Assembly: GCF_029227915.1 (NCBI RefSeq)
Contig: NC_079878.1
Coordinates: 21,663,501-21,727,500 of the forward strand
DNA length: 64,000 nucleotides
Direction: 5' to 3'
Source: Hydractinia symbiolongicarpus
Taxonomy: Eukaryota; Cnidaria; Hydrozoa; Anthoathecata; Hydractiniidae
Shown piece by piece: positions 11,994-21,593 of this stretch (position 1 is the first letter of the stretch; each line of letters begins with the position of its first letter). Position numbers and translations under genes: made by a program. The notes under the pieces were generated by a model that saw only the letters and a program-made list of their open reading frames with translations, made no database searches and was not told the DNA's origin.

Positions 11994-12221
11994 ACACCTT
12001 TCCGGAATTTAAATTATCGATTACATCATCGGCATGAAAACGAGGCACTTCTTAGTAAACTTTGTAAACATTAAAAATACAGCTGGTGAGTGTGATACTT
12101 TTATGTGTTGTGAATGATCTTTCATTGTGTATTTTTCTAAAGGATTGCAGGTTTTTCTTAACGAAACTACTTATAATGTATTTAAAAACATACTTGTCTT
12201 GTAAAAGAAGAATATGTATTT

Positions 12222-12634
12222 GTGATGGCGAGTAGCAATCAGAAAGGTCAGCAAGAAATTTATCATAATTTAATCTATCCAGGTATATCGACCTCTCGAC
12301 CTGGTAACTCTTGTTGCGTACCGTTATGCAAAAGTTCTACTCTTAATAAACCCAGAGTTAAACAGACATTGGAATGTTTTCATTTCCATCGGATCCAAGT
12401 TTGAGAAAACAATGGGTAAGCATCATTTCAAGATATCGTAGAAGGGGAGGTGTGATGTGTTCACAGTAAACAAGAACACAAAAGTATGCGAACACTTTGA
12501 AGTACACTGTGTGAAATTAGGTTTTGGTTGTGAACGGAAAACATTATTCAATGGCTCTGTGCCATATATATTTACGTTCAAACACAATAATACAGCACAA
12601 AAAAGGAAAAGTCCGACAAAAGAGCACTTCCTGT
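12222..12634 (+). pseudogene. THAP-domain protein relic (transposase N-terminus)
   Basis: The start at 12225 gives MASSNQKGQQE, then CCVPLCKSS (the first THAP cysteine pair), a frame change near 12385 into FPSDPSLRKQWVSIISRYRR (the conserved Trp-containing helix), and a second change near 12452 into FTVNKNTKVCEHFEVHC (the C-x2-H pair and HF) ending with SVPYIF, the AVPTIF-like THAP end. All zinc ligands (C2CH) are recognisable once frames are followed. THAP domains bind DNA and sit at the N-terminus of several transposases. After about 12634 no DDE domain follows, so this copy would be non-autonomous even without its two frameshifts. Confidence 0.8.
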
Positions 12635-12843
12635 AGTAGTCGAAACAGATTCTAAAAGCACATATGAAAGTTATTCATCTGATTCTGCTGAGATCACTGA
12701 AGAACAGCCCACTTCTGACTCACTCCTGATGAATTAGAAACTATCAAAACTGAGGAATTCAATGTTAAAAGAAAAACTAATTGATGATACTATAAACGAC
12801 TTTACTGAACAGCTAGGCGTGTGTAATGTTGATTTAATTTACC

Positions 12844-13590
12844 TCAATCTTTTGGGATTAATACAGGATTTACATCAATAAACTCATAGGGTTGTGTTTC
12901 GTTATGCTTTGATTTATTTGAAGTATTTGATATATTATTATTAGTAACAACCTTGATATTATGTTCTAACGGTAGTAGTTGGTGTGACAATGTAGATCCG
13001 ACTAGAAAGTTCCCATATTTAATGTTGTTTTTTCTCTTTCGTGTACTGTCAATACAATGAGCAAAACCAACCCGTTTGTCAACCATAAGCATATCTTCTT
13101 GCAGTTTTAATATTCTTTGATTTATGTTACACAAACTATCATTAATTCTAGGATCATATAACATTAGATGGATACCTTTTTGTCAGCATTACTTTTTACA
13201 GGGCTGACCATAACTAAGTCTTTAAAAATTCTGTTTTTACTTGGAGCAAATGTAGTTGTTGATGTGAAAATGCTATCAGCAGATATGTATAGTTCATCCC
13301 TAAACTTTCTGCAACGCTCCAAAGTCTTAATAATAACCACACCGTGCTGTTTACCACTATTTTGTCGATGCATTTCAATTTCTTTTATCGTGAACGGTGG
13401 CATTCTCTCCTTGTTTTCCCTAACGCTTTTTCTTCAATTTCATCGAAGACTAAATCTATATTTTCCTCAATTATTATAAGCAAATATCTATCATAGTATT
13501 GTCTTCCTCCATGTTTATATGAACGCGAATAATGTTTACCAAGATTTGCCTCGTTTTTATGCACGCAATATTTTACAAAATATAAATTCG
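12844..13590 (-). pseudogene. Unidentified reverse-strand coding region in the THAP transposon
   Basis: Three minus-strand frames (13609-13385, 13403-13164, 13164-12844) follow one another with overlapping ends and only single-base shifts between them (near 13400 and 13165). Together they give about 240 codons of lysine- and asparagine-containing, non-repetitive sequence, with blocks such as FTIKEIEMHRQNSGKQHG, LERCRKFRDELYISADS and NINQRILKLQEDM. The first frame runs through the right TIR, so its true start is not clear. I recognise no domain. It is convergent with the THAP gene. A YqaJ-type nuclease would be expected in an ISL2EU element, but I cannot see that fold here. Confidence 0.5.
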
Positions 13591-13600
13591 GGAAAGGTGT

Positions 13601-13790
13601 ATTGAGCATTGTATTGCAGGTGTCGATGGAACAAAATCAATTTCGAATGATATCCTGTTATGGGGAAAAAGCATAGATGAAACTGCAACAAGACTAGACA
13701 AATTACTGAAAACACTCTACGACAATGCACTGCGAGTCAACTCAAGCAAATGCGTATTCGCAGTAAATGAGCTCACATTCTCTGGATTCT
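13601..13790 (+). pseudogene. Ty3/gypsy RT, distal piece after the insertion
   Basis: The frame reads IAGVDGTKSISNDILLWGKS and then KLLKTLYDNALRVNSSKC and FAVNELTFSGF, the part of gypsy RT around motif C and the following hydrophobic block. It continues directly from the frame that stops at 11993 once the intervening transposon is removed. The usual Y-x-DD before ILLWG has become ISNDI, so the second catalytic aspartate pair is damaged. The piece ends at about 13790, where LINE Z sequence starts; the rest of pol is not found in the window. Confidence 0.8.
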
Positions 13791-13800
13791 CTGGATTTTT

Positions 13801-13985
13801 ATGTCAGGTGTTGAAAATAATGATTGTCGTGTATGCAGCAGAAAGGTGAATAAAACTACTGCATTTTTTTGCACGTCATGCTCTAGATGGTCCCACGGTA
13901 AGTGTAACGGTGTTAACTCGAAATTCTTGCAAGGGTTATGGCTTTGTATTTCCTGTAAATCAGACGCTCTCCTTTTGAAAGCTTG
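13801..13985 (+). pseudogene. PHD-type zinc finger of a CR1-like ORF
   Basis: The frame starts MSGVENNDCRVCSRKV and continues with FFCTSCSRWSHGKCNG and LWLCISC, a C4HC3 arrangement typical of PHD fingers found at the N-terminus of proteins in some CR1-clade LINEs. After about residue 60 the frame continues to 14109, but that part is antisense to the inverted linker block and is probably not real coding. Joining the PHD directly to an inverted segment implies an internal deletion or template switch. Confidence 0.65.
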
Positions 13986-13989
13986 GCTA

Positions 13990-14245
13990 CCAGCATCACA
14001 TTTTTTCAGCGCTAGAATTTTATTCCAATCAACACTACGAAAATCCTGTTTAAAACTTTCTTCGTCCAAAAGAGGCCATTTCTGGTATAGACGGTTTCAT
14101 GTTTTTTAAATGAAAAAGTAAAGTCATTGAGGAAAAGAAATTGGGGAATGTGATCAGATAATCCCACCGTTAAATTTCCAGAAATACTTTGGTAGCGGGT
14201 TTGTCAAATAAATATGTTATAAATAAGATTATTCGAGTGGTCTGT
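13990..14245 (-). pseudogene. LINE endonuclease C-terminus and linker, inverted segment
   Basis: On the minus strand: NNLIYNIF, then SISGNLTVGLSDHIPQFLFL, where SDH is the final catalytic motif of the apurinic-type endonuclease. Next comes the linker DEESFKQDFRSVDWNKIL (within 14069-13990), a block that in CR1-like LINEs lies between endonuclease and RT. It contains a stop (near 14213) and frame changes. Its orientation is opposite to the RT directly downstream. Confidence 0.7.
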
Positions 14246-14329
14246 TATTCTAAAATTTTAAACTTCCTAATTGACAAACATGTCCCAATGGTAAAACTAA
14301 CTGTCGAATTGTTTCACTTTTAAAGCAAA

Positions 14330-15760
14330 GCAAAAAAAAATCCTTATTGTAATTATTTTATAAATAATTCCAACAGCGTCAAAGGTCTGGGAAGGTATTA
14401 AAGAATTAATTTCTATAAATTCATCCAACAAACACAAAATTTCATTGGAAAACGGTAACTCGGTTTCCTCCAATCCAAAAATCATTTCTCAAAATTTCAA
14501 TATTTTTTTCACTAATATCGCAGAAAACATAAGAGCAAAAATTCCTTTTACTCAATATCATTTTTCTAAATGGTTTAAGAATCCAATTCCAAATACTTTA
14601 TATATATTTCCAACAGCTACTGAGGTTTACTCAACTATTACGACACTTGGTGGAAATAATAGTACCGGGCCCAACAGTATCCCTGGTTCCTATTCTACAG
14701 CTCGTTAAAAACAAACTTTCTATCCAACTTTCTCAACTTATAAATTTGTCATTTTAAACGGGTGTTTATCCGAAAAGACTAAAAGAGGCTCAAGTAATTC
14801 CAATTTTTAAAAAAGGCTCTCCACTTTTGATTGAAAATTATCGTCCAATTTCTCTTTTGTCAAATATTGATAAGATATACCAAAAATTAATGTACAAACG
14901 TTTAGCCAACTTTCTTGATATCAACAGAATTTTTTATCACCTTCAATTTGGTTTTCGCAAAAAACATTCCACTACGAATGCCTTAATCAACAGTATTGAA
15001 GCTATTTATAAAGCTCTTGACTCCGGCAAGTTTGGTTGTCAGGTTTTTAACGATTTGCAGAAAGCGTTCAAAACAGTAGACCACTCAATTTTATTATATT
15101 GTCACGATATCTAATTTCACCTCTGAACTTCGCTTGATATTACATGGGGTACCCCAAGGTTCGGTCCTCGGGCCACTTCTTTTTTTGTTAAATATTAATG
15201 ACTTGAATAACTCCATAATATATTCAACAGTTAACCTTCTTGCTGATGATACTAAACTTTTATACTGCAACAAGTCCCTTAAATCATTTTCCAAAAAAAT
15301 TAACATTGATTTGAAATGTTTATCTAATTGACTAAACGCAAATAAAATTTCATTAAATTCTACTAAAACAGAATATAATATTTTTAGGCACAAACGTAAG
15401 TATCTTGATTTTGAAGTGAAGCTTAAGTACTTACGTGCTTTTATTGACGAAAACGTTAAATTGGGAAAAACACACAGATTTTGTTTACGATAAATTAAAA
15501 CAAGCTAATAGCGCACTGTGCAAACTCAGGCATTATATTTCTCTAACTATAAAAGTGTCTCTATACTTCGCCCTATTTCACTCACATATGTCTTATGCTT
15601 GTCAAGTCTGGGGTCAGAACTCATCTTATAAAACCCAACGAGTTTTAAATCTACAAAAAAGAGCTATGCGCAAAATAACCTTTTCCGACTTTAATTCTCA
15701 TTCTGCTCCTCTGTTTCAGGATCTTAAAATTCTTTCTTTTTTTTGATATGTCAAGATGTG
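14330..15760 (+). pseudogene. LINE Z reverse transcriptase relic
   Basis: Blocks in order: ASKVWEGIKELISINSSNK (from about 14370), NPKIISQNFNIFFTNIAENI (14445 frame), ENYRPISLLSNI (14827 frame), FGFRKKHSTTNALI, motif A region FNDLQKAFKTVDH, VPQGSVLGPLLFLLNINDL (15134 frame), LLADDTKLL for motif C (LADD instead of YADD), and the C-terminal LNWEKHTDFVYDKL and CQVWGQNS (15435-15746). At least five frame changes or stops break it. Gene order and motifs fit the CR1/jockey group. Confidence 0.85.
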
Positions 15761-16352
15761 CAATATTATTTTTCTTTATAACTTAATCAATAACAAACTA
15801 CCTTTTACTCTTTTAAATAATTTTATAAATACATTTCATGCTTGCAATTAGAACAGTCACATTTGGGAATAATTCTATCCAGTTTCAATCCATCATCTCC
15901 TGGAACTTTCTTCAACAGTTTTTAGAAGTTAATATATCTACGCTGTCGTTGGGTCATCTAAAGTATCTGGTCAAGTTTTATTTTTTTTTATCATACAGTA
16001 GTTTTAACATTTAATCCTTTTATTGTTGCATATATCGATCGTTATTTATGAGTACATAAAGTTCGTAATTATAAAATTTTTCAAAGTTGTAACTTGGTTT
16101 GGTGGTCATTCCTACATATTAGGTATTATCCTATCGGAATGGTATTCAGTCTATTAGGACAAATAAATAAATACTTACTTACTTACTTCCACTTTCAGAT
16201 TAATTTATTATTAAAAACCCCTGGTGGGACAAAAAAGAAATTAACAAATGGTGCCAAGACTACACTTCATTTCTGAAATAATTTTGAAAAAGATATTCAA
16301 ACTCGAAAGGCTCCAGTGGACAGAGCTTCCCCTTATTATTGTTATTAGAATT

Positions 16353-17462
16353 ATGACGAATGAAGATAATAAAAGTGATGGTAGTAGTAGTACACAAGAT
16401 GCTGATAAGGCTAAAAATGACAATAAAGATTTGCTTGAAGATGAAAACAAAAAATTAAAAGAGCCGTTATCAAAATTAGAGGAGGATTTGTCATCAAGCA
16501 AAAAAAGATGTTGGAAGTGTCAGCTAACCTTAAAATGAGATTTACAGACCATGTGCTATCTTCAGACAAGTCGTGCAACCATTACACTGTTTTGCCCACT
16601 CTCTCAATATTTTCTCATACGTTTACCTTTTTAGATCCTGCTTACTTGAGGAAAACCTTGTTTTATAACAATCAAGAGATTAAGGGAGATTTGAACAGAG
16701 GATGTAAAATAAATTTATCTCCTGTTGAAGGTTTTTTATTAACTTTGGTTAGGTTAAAAAGAAATTTCGACATTAAACATTTGACATTTTTATTTGACGT
16801 TTCAGAAGGAACAATTATAAACACAGTAAACACTTGGGTTAATGATATGTACGTAAAATTTGGTTCAATATGTATTTGGCCAACTAGAGAAGCAGTCATT
16901 GATGCCATGCCTGAATCTATGAAATTTTTTTTTCCAAATGTACGCTGTATAATAGACTGTGTAGAATTCAAGGTGGCGCTTCCTACATCTCTAATGCTAC
17001 ACAAACGGGTGTACTCTGAATATAAAAGTCACACAACAGTAAAAGTGTTAGCTAGCATCGCACCAGGTGGTGGATTTAATTTCGTGTCTGCAGCTTACCC
17101 AGGAAACATATCCGATAAAAACATAGTTGTAAAAAGTGGTTTTTTAACTAAGGAGATGTTGCAAGAAAGTGACGGTGTCATGGCAGATAGGGGTTACCTC
17201 ATTGCTAATTATCTCAACCCATTGGGTGTTGAATTAATTATTCTTTTATTTTTACGAGGTAGAGAGACCAGCTGTCAGAAAAAGAAGTCAGTGAAAGTCA
17301 ACAAATAGCTTCAGAAAGAATACATGCCGAAAGGATGATTTAACGTTTAAAATGTTTTCACATATTTGACAGAGTGGTTCCACTAAATATACTTGGAAGT
17401 TTAAATCAAATTATATTTGTTTGTGCGATGTTAACAAACTTACAGGAACCCATACTGAAAAA
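16353..17462 (+). pseudogene. DDE_4-type (IS5-like / THAP-transposase family) transposase relic
   Basis: An acidic, coiled-coil-like N-terminus starts at 16353 (LLEDENKKLKEPLSKLEED), ending in CWKC. After a frame change near 16520 comes the helix-turn-helix-like block LSPVEGFLLTLVRLKRNF, then CIIDCVEFKV (first catalytic Asp), YSEYKSHTTVKVLASIAPGG, GNISDKNIVVKSGFL and VMADRGYLI (second Asp). A one-base shift near 17262 is followed by SEKEVSESQQIASERIHAER (catalytic Glu) and PLNILGSLNQIIFVCAMLTN, with a stop near 17340. This is the DDE endonuclease fold of PF13359-type transposases. It could be the missing catalytic half of the THAP family seen at 11994-13600, but it is a separate copy with no TIR found. 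Confidence 0.85.
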
Positions 17463-17737
17463 GTAACAATGTGTATATATAAAGTAATTATATATATAAA
17501 TAAAATAGTATAATCAAAAAAATTTCCTCAAAAAATTATTTACATGTATAACATTTGTTTGCTGAATCCTGAAAATGGAAATTTCTTTGATTATTTCTGT
17601 TTTAATATAATTTGTGGCAGCATATACACAATATAAAATTTTTTTGAACTATTTTTTTCTTCAGTAATTTTGGTTGAAATAGACACGATCAATAACTAAC
17701 CTTTTATTTGCGTATAATGATAGGGGGAAATTTTGAA
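17463..17737. other. No gene seen
   Basis: AT-rich sequence after the transposase relic; it may hold the element's 3' end, but no terminal repeat partner is visible upstream. Confidence 0.4.
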
Positions 17738-18195
17738 CATTGCAGCAAGGCACAATGAAATACTCAACCTGTTAAGTTTTAGGGTTAAATCATAGAGGTT
17801 TTGTTCCTCCAAAGTTACTGCTAATAAGACAATTAAACTTCCTTTTCGCAGGATACACAATATCAATGAAAAAAAACACACACACACACACAAACACACA
17901 AACAACACAGATTGCACAATCCCAACCTTGACACCAAACGGTTTCGCCGCAAAGCCTCAACCAATGGGTGTCAGGATTCCAGGCGGGGCACCTCTAATCC
18001 GAGGTGCACTAAGTGGTCATCAGGAGGCCCTGGAATCCTCTTCTGTCATCAAATGTTCTTTAATCCGTGCAATCTATTGACATATAAAACAAAGGTTGAC
18101 TGGGGTAATAAGTGGGGTCGTCACACACAAAGACAAGACTTGTAGAAACCTGTAAAAAGGGAACTAAGCAAGTCAAACCCCTTGTTATGCGACGT
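17738..18195 (+). repeat. SINE-like repeat S1, with (AC)n insert
   Basis: Head: ACTCAACCTGTTAAG, then a hairpin-like GAGGTTTTGTTCCTC that resembles a pol III B-box (GGTTnnnnTCC). A (AC)n run lies at about 17876-17905. Then a folded region with a perfect 10-bp stem, AGGATTCCAG (17973) with CTGGAATCCT (18030), around an inner 7-bp hairpin GCACCTC/GAGGTGC. Tail: GACTGGGGTAATAAGTGG, AAAGACAAGAC and CAAACCCCTTG. The same modules in the same order occur at 32336-32940, and partial copies at 18540, 20258, 59590 and 60637. Confidence 0.65.
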
Positions 18196-19647
18196 TTTTA
18201 TTTCTAATTTTTTTTTCTTTTTTTCTTTTTATTTTATTTTCTATTATTTCAAACTGCCTGGAAGAAAAAGACGTAGGATAGTTTGCTGTTAAGTTCCTTC
18301 CGAACGTCACATTGTGTCACAGCTCTGTCATTGCAGTGAAGCCACTGGCCTGTCTTTTAGTCTTGAACAATGGCTGTATAGTGCCCATTTTTAAGAGAAC
18401 CACAGTGGTTTATAAGCGCTCTGATCTTAAAGTGCTTACGGCTTCTTATCTCAGGGTCGATGGTAAGAGGAAGGGATAAGAAGTCTGGGAAACAAGAAAC
18501 TGGTGACATGTGTTTTGATCAGGATACAAAACAGTTGACTGTAATGATTATACTTGTCTAATGACAAACGGTAGTACAATGTAGAGGTCCAACCCTAAAG
18601 GTTTTCCATCTAAAATAAATTGGAATAATGTTTAACAAGTTAATATCAGTTGCATTTGTATTTCATCATAGTAAGTATGCGACTTGTTTATTGTTATATG
18701 GTCATTAACTGATCATGGATAAGGGGTGGATTTTTTGAGATACAGGTCAGGGCTAAGTCAAGGTATTGCTGTTCTTTTTGTGGTCAGCTAAAAACTTCAA
18801 AAATGTAGCTACATTAGTAGAAAATTGGAAAAAGGTATATCTGTGGTAGCTAGCTACCTAGCTAGACAACTCAACATATTTGAATTAGCTAGCTAACACT
18901 TACGAACAGATGAATCTTTAAAATAATCGTCAATATCTTCTACCAACACTTCATGATTCTTCCCTAATTTTTGTAAAATTACAACCAAAACAACGTTTTT
19001 GCACTTTTATATTGATAAACAAGCAACCAACAAACCAACAGTTTATCTCTTCTTTTATGTGGCTTTTAGGCTTCATAATTTGCTTACGACGTAACCCGAG
19101 CGTGTTATTTGGGAGATATATAAAATGTGGTCAAAATGATGGAGAGCTTTGTAATTGCGCCAAATTCAAAATACAGTATGGTGGGGGCCTCCTAAATATT
19201 ATACTCCTGCTAGTTTTACACAACAAATCCTCTGTACGACACAGTTCGTCAGAGGAAAAAGGCACAACACTGGCCTCGTTTTGAGAAATATTACGCAATA
19301 ATTTATGAGAGGAAGTATATGCTGCAACTAATTCAAATCGCGTATACGCGGGTTGTTTGATATATCAAGCGATCGTATGTTGACATTTTTGCATGTTTTT
19401 CGACACATGCATTGCTTTCCATCATGCTTTGCGCGCAAATCCGAATTTCTTGCGCGACCACACTGTACTTCTTCTTCCTTCTTCCTCTTCCTCTTGTGGA
19501 CAGGCTGTATGTTATAGACGTAGACGTGAAGTTAAAAAGAAAGACAAGCACAACGTAAGTTTTCGTCACATTTATTGCATTCGTCAAAATTTTACTCAAC
19601 ATTACCTAGCGTTTACTTTATCATTTACTTAGTTTACTAATTATATT
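18196..19647. other. Mostly unassigned; SINE-like head near 18540-18600
   Basis: 18540-18600 has a diverged copy of the SINE-like head (AATGATTATACTTGTCTAA then TAGAGGTCCAACCCTAAAGG). Around 18845-18900 the motif TAGCTAGC recurs. No coding family is seen. The 250 bases before 19648 may be the 5' part of the element carrying the protease-like relic. Confidence 0.4.
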
Positions 19648-20237
19648 ATGTTAATTTTGTTTGTCAATCACATCACTTACTCAAATTTTCACTTTTCCAA
19701 AATGATATACCTGTTATTACTTCTCCATGGTATTGAGAGTAATCCGGGATCAATTTTTTCCAAGATAGTCAAAGGATCTTTTCATCAAGGTACCGCAGTT
19801 TGCCGAAACAGGAGGTTTTCAGTGTACTGGTAATTCTTATATTGCTATATGCTTTAGTGCTATCAAGAGAGAAGACTTAGACTATGTTTTAAATCAAGGC
19901 AATGTGTTATTTAAAATGTTACAAGCTACAAGTAAGCAGTTGATAAAATGCCTCACAATGAATGATTGAAAACCGATTAGTTACAGTAGATTTGTCAACC
20001 GTGTGAAGTCGTCTTTTTGAAAACCATACAGACCTTTTTCACATGCACAAAACCCTAACGCCCAGTGAAATTGGTTCGGGTGCTATACTTACCTGTGCGG
20101 GATACAGTTTTGCTTTGATATGGCATTCTCTAAAACATTCAGTCTGTTTATTTGACTCGCATAGCAAAATTATTTATGGAACCAGCTATTCATCTGGCCC
20201 TGATGGTACTTCTATATTAGTTCAATTTTTGTGATAT
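19648..20237 (+). pseudogene. Relic with 2A-like motif and cysteine-protease-like signature
   Basis: The frame at 19648-19833 has a hydrophobic stretch (IYLLLLLHGIES) ending in GIESNPGS (codons 19729-19752), close to the 2A skipping consensus D-V/I-E-x-N-P-G-P but with G for D and S for the final P. Then KGSFHQG, a frame change near 19790, FAETGGFQCTGNSYIAICFS (candidate catalytic Cys, Asn) and LDYVLNQGNVLFKM. At 20043-20234 it continues with ILTCAGYSFALIW and CLFDSHSKI (candidate His). I recall similar QC..N and DSHS patterns in proteins of metazoan mobile elements and in papain-fold deubiquitinase-like proteases. The protease call is inference. Stops and frameshifts make this copy non-functional. 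Confidence 0.5.
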
Positions 20238-20930
20238 TGATAATGACGTAACAAAACAGCAAGCTGTAATGATCATACTTGTATAAAGAGAGTTGGTTAT
20301 GGCTATGTAGAGGTTATACCCTCTAAAGATTCCGAAATAATCCAAAATCTTCCCTGTTGCAAGGAATTGGTAAATTATACGATCACCATTTGACTAGCAT
20401 TAAAGTAACACAGTACACAGGAACAAAGAAGAACAATCTTTGAATATAACAGAAAACATTAAACAAAACAATAATAGAAACAGCTAACAGTTACAGTTTA
20501 GAGACAATAAAAACAAGCGATTCAGTGCATAAAATAAATAAAACTTATTAAAGTGAATATCCTTTAAGAGATAAATTTCAAAGGAATTCATTACGTATTT
20601 GTAGATATGAAAAAGCAGGCAACGATCTGTGCGCCAGAACTTGTGACTCTGGCAGTGGCTTTATACGTGTTACTGGGCCAAATACTCAGCCCTACACAGA
20701 TCATTGCTGCAATGGACCAGCTCAACAACAGGACCAACTTGTCGTAATTGAGGTTTTATGCTACTAAGGTCGAAAAATTGCTTAAAATTGCTCTTTTAAA
20801 AGGAACTCGGCTCGGCAGGATCGTCAATCCTGAAGGCCAACAGGGTGACCAGCACCTGGAAAATCCTGGAAAATGAAAGGGTGTCCTTGAAGACCTGGAA
20901 AAACATTAAAAATCCTTAAAAAACAAGGTT
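20238..20930. repeat. SINE-like head, a 90-bp fold-back, and a dispersed repeat
   Basis: 20258-20345 is another SINE-like head (AATGATCATACTTGTATAA, TAGAGGTTATACCCTCTA). 20619-20707 is a fold-back: GCAACGATCTGTG pairs with CACAGATCATTGC (one mismatch), enclosing two shorter hairpins. 20808-20930 contains GACCAGCACCTGGAAAATCC; its reverse complement resembles the sequence flanking the transposon at 53660-59566, so it is a dispersed repeat. Confidence 0.5.
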
Positions 20931-21179
20931 TTTTGATAACGGTCCTGGACTTTTAACTAGTAGAATATACAATACTTATAAATATGTCAAATCATTTTGT
21001 CTGTAACAACATTTTTAAATGTTTTCTTACTTTTTCTTTTACTTCTTTAATTTGGTATTTGATTGATCTGTCATTTTTGTATTGTACCCTTCCTAACTAC
21101 ACATGAAAATTGTACTGTTGTCTTTTAGTATAAATGATTTTCCGTTTCTTGTGCATCCATTCTAATCTGTCATATACAT

Positions 21180-21593
21180 TGACATTTAGTTGAAAATAGA
21201 AATTGAAATGAGTACAAAACAAAGATTATGTCATTTTCAAGAAGAATAGATTACTAACATAAAGTACAAATTATGGATTTTGAAAACTGAGAATAAAAAA
21301 GTAGCTAGACGTAATCTTTGTAAGAAAGATATAGACTTGTCTACAATGGGAAGTTGTGCGTTAGATTCTCATGCAACTGGAAAGAAGCACAAAGAAAAAG
21401 TAAAGGAGATCTCTCTCCGCAAAGTCTAGAGACATTTTTCAAACCAAAGGCAGCAGCATCTAGTGTTTCAAGTGATGTTGGTGTGCAAAGAGATGCTTGC
21501 ATTAGTTCTATTGAGAAAAAAAAAGTTAGTTTAATAGAGAGTTTATCGGCAAATGAAATAACTATGAATTCTGAAATCCTATGGTCATTGAAA
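21180..21593 (+). pseudogene. hAT-like transposase copy A, N-terminal part with BED-type finger
   Basis: Starts around the ATG at 21208 (MSTKQRLCHFQEE) with a stop and a frame change. A zinc-finger block RNLCKKDIDLSTMGSCALDS and H-x4-H spacing (HATGKKH) fits a BED-like finger. The frame at 21354 continues SPQSLETFFKPKAAASS, then KKVSLIESLSANEITMNSEI and stops being hAT at about 21593, where LINE X begins. The same coding sequence resumes at 33589 and again at 37316. BED fingers bind DNA in hAT-type transposases. Confidence 0.75.

Larger units (their letters stand above)
11994..13600 (+). mobile_element. 1.6-kb DNA transposon with TIRs and THAP gene inside gypsy RT (ISL2EU-like?)
   Basis: Left end ACACCTTTCCGGAATTTA and right end (reverse complement) ACACCTTTCCCGAATTTA match, and both TIRs contain AAAACGAGGCA at the same offset of 43 bases followed by a related TCTT.GTAAAC, so the imperfect TIR is at least 60 bp. 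Deleting 11994-13600 together with one copy of the flanking dinucleotide AT rejoins gypsy RT in frame (QKTI to EHCIAG), which fixes the ends and suggests a 2-bp AT duplication. Inside are a THAP relic on the plus strand and an unidentified coding region on the minus strand. THAP plus a second gene and a 2-bp duplication suggest an ISL2EU-type element with the DDE domain deleted. That superfamily assignment is inference. Confidence 0.8.
13795..16187 (+). mobile_element. LINE Z: rearranged CR1-like retrotransposon with 5' inversion
   Basis: Three blocks in non-collinear order: a plus-strand PHD finger (13801-13985), a minus-strand block of endonuclease C-terminus and linker (about 13990-14245), and plus-strand RT (about 14330-15760). 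A 3' UTR follows, ending with the tail ATAAATAAATACTTACTTAC at about 16156-16187. The inverted block joined directly to RT is the arrangement produced by twin priming. The element was inserted into the gypsy relic at about 13790. Confidence 0.75.

Noticed and set aside
17876-17910. Regulatory Z-DNA element at (AC)n
   Set aside because: Ordinary short microsatellite inside a SINE-like repeat; no neighbouring promoter.
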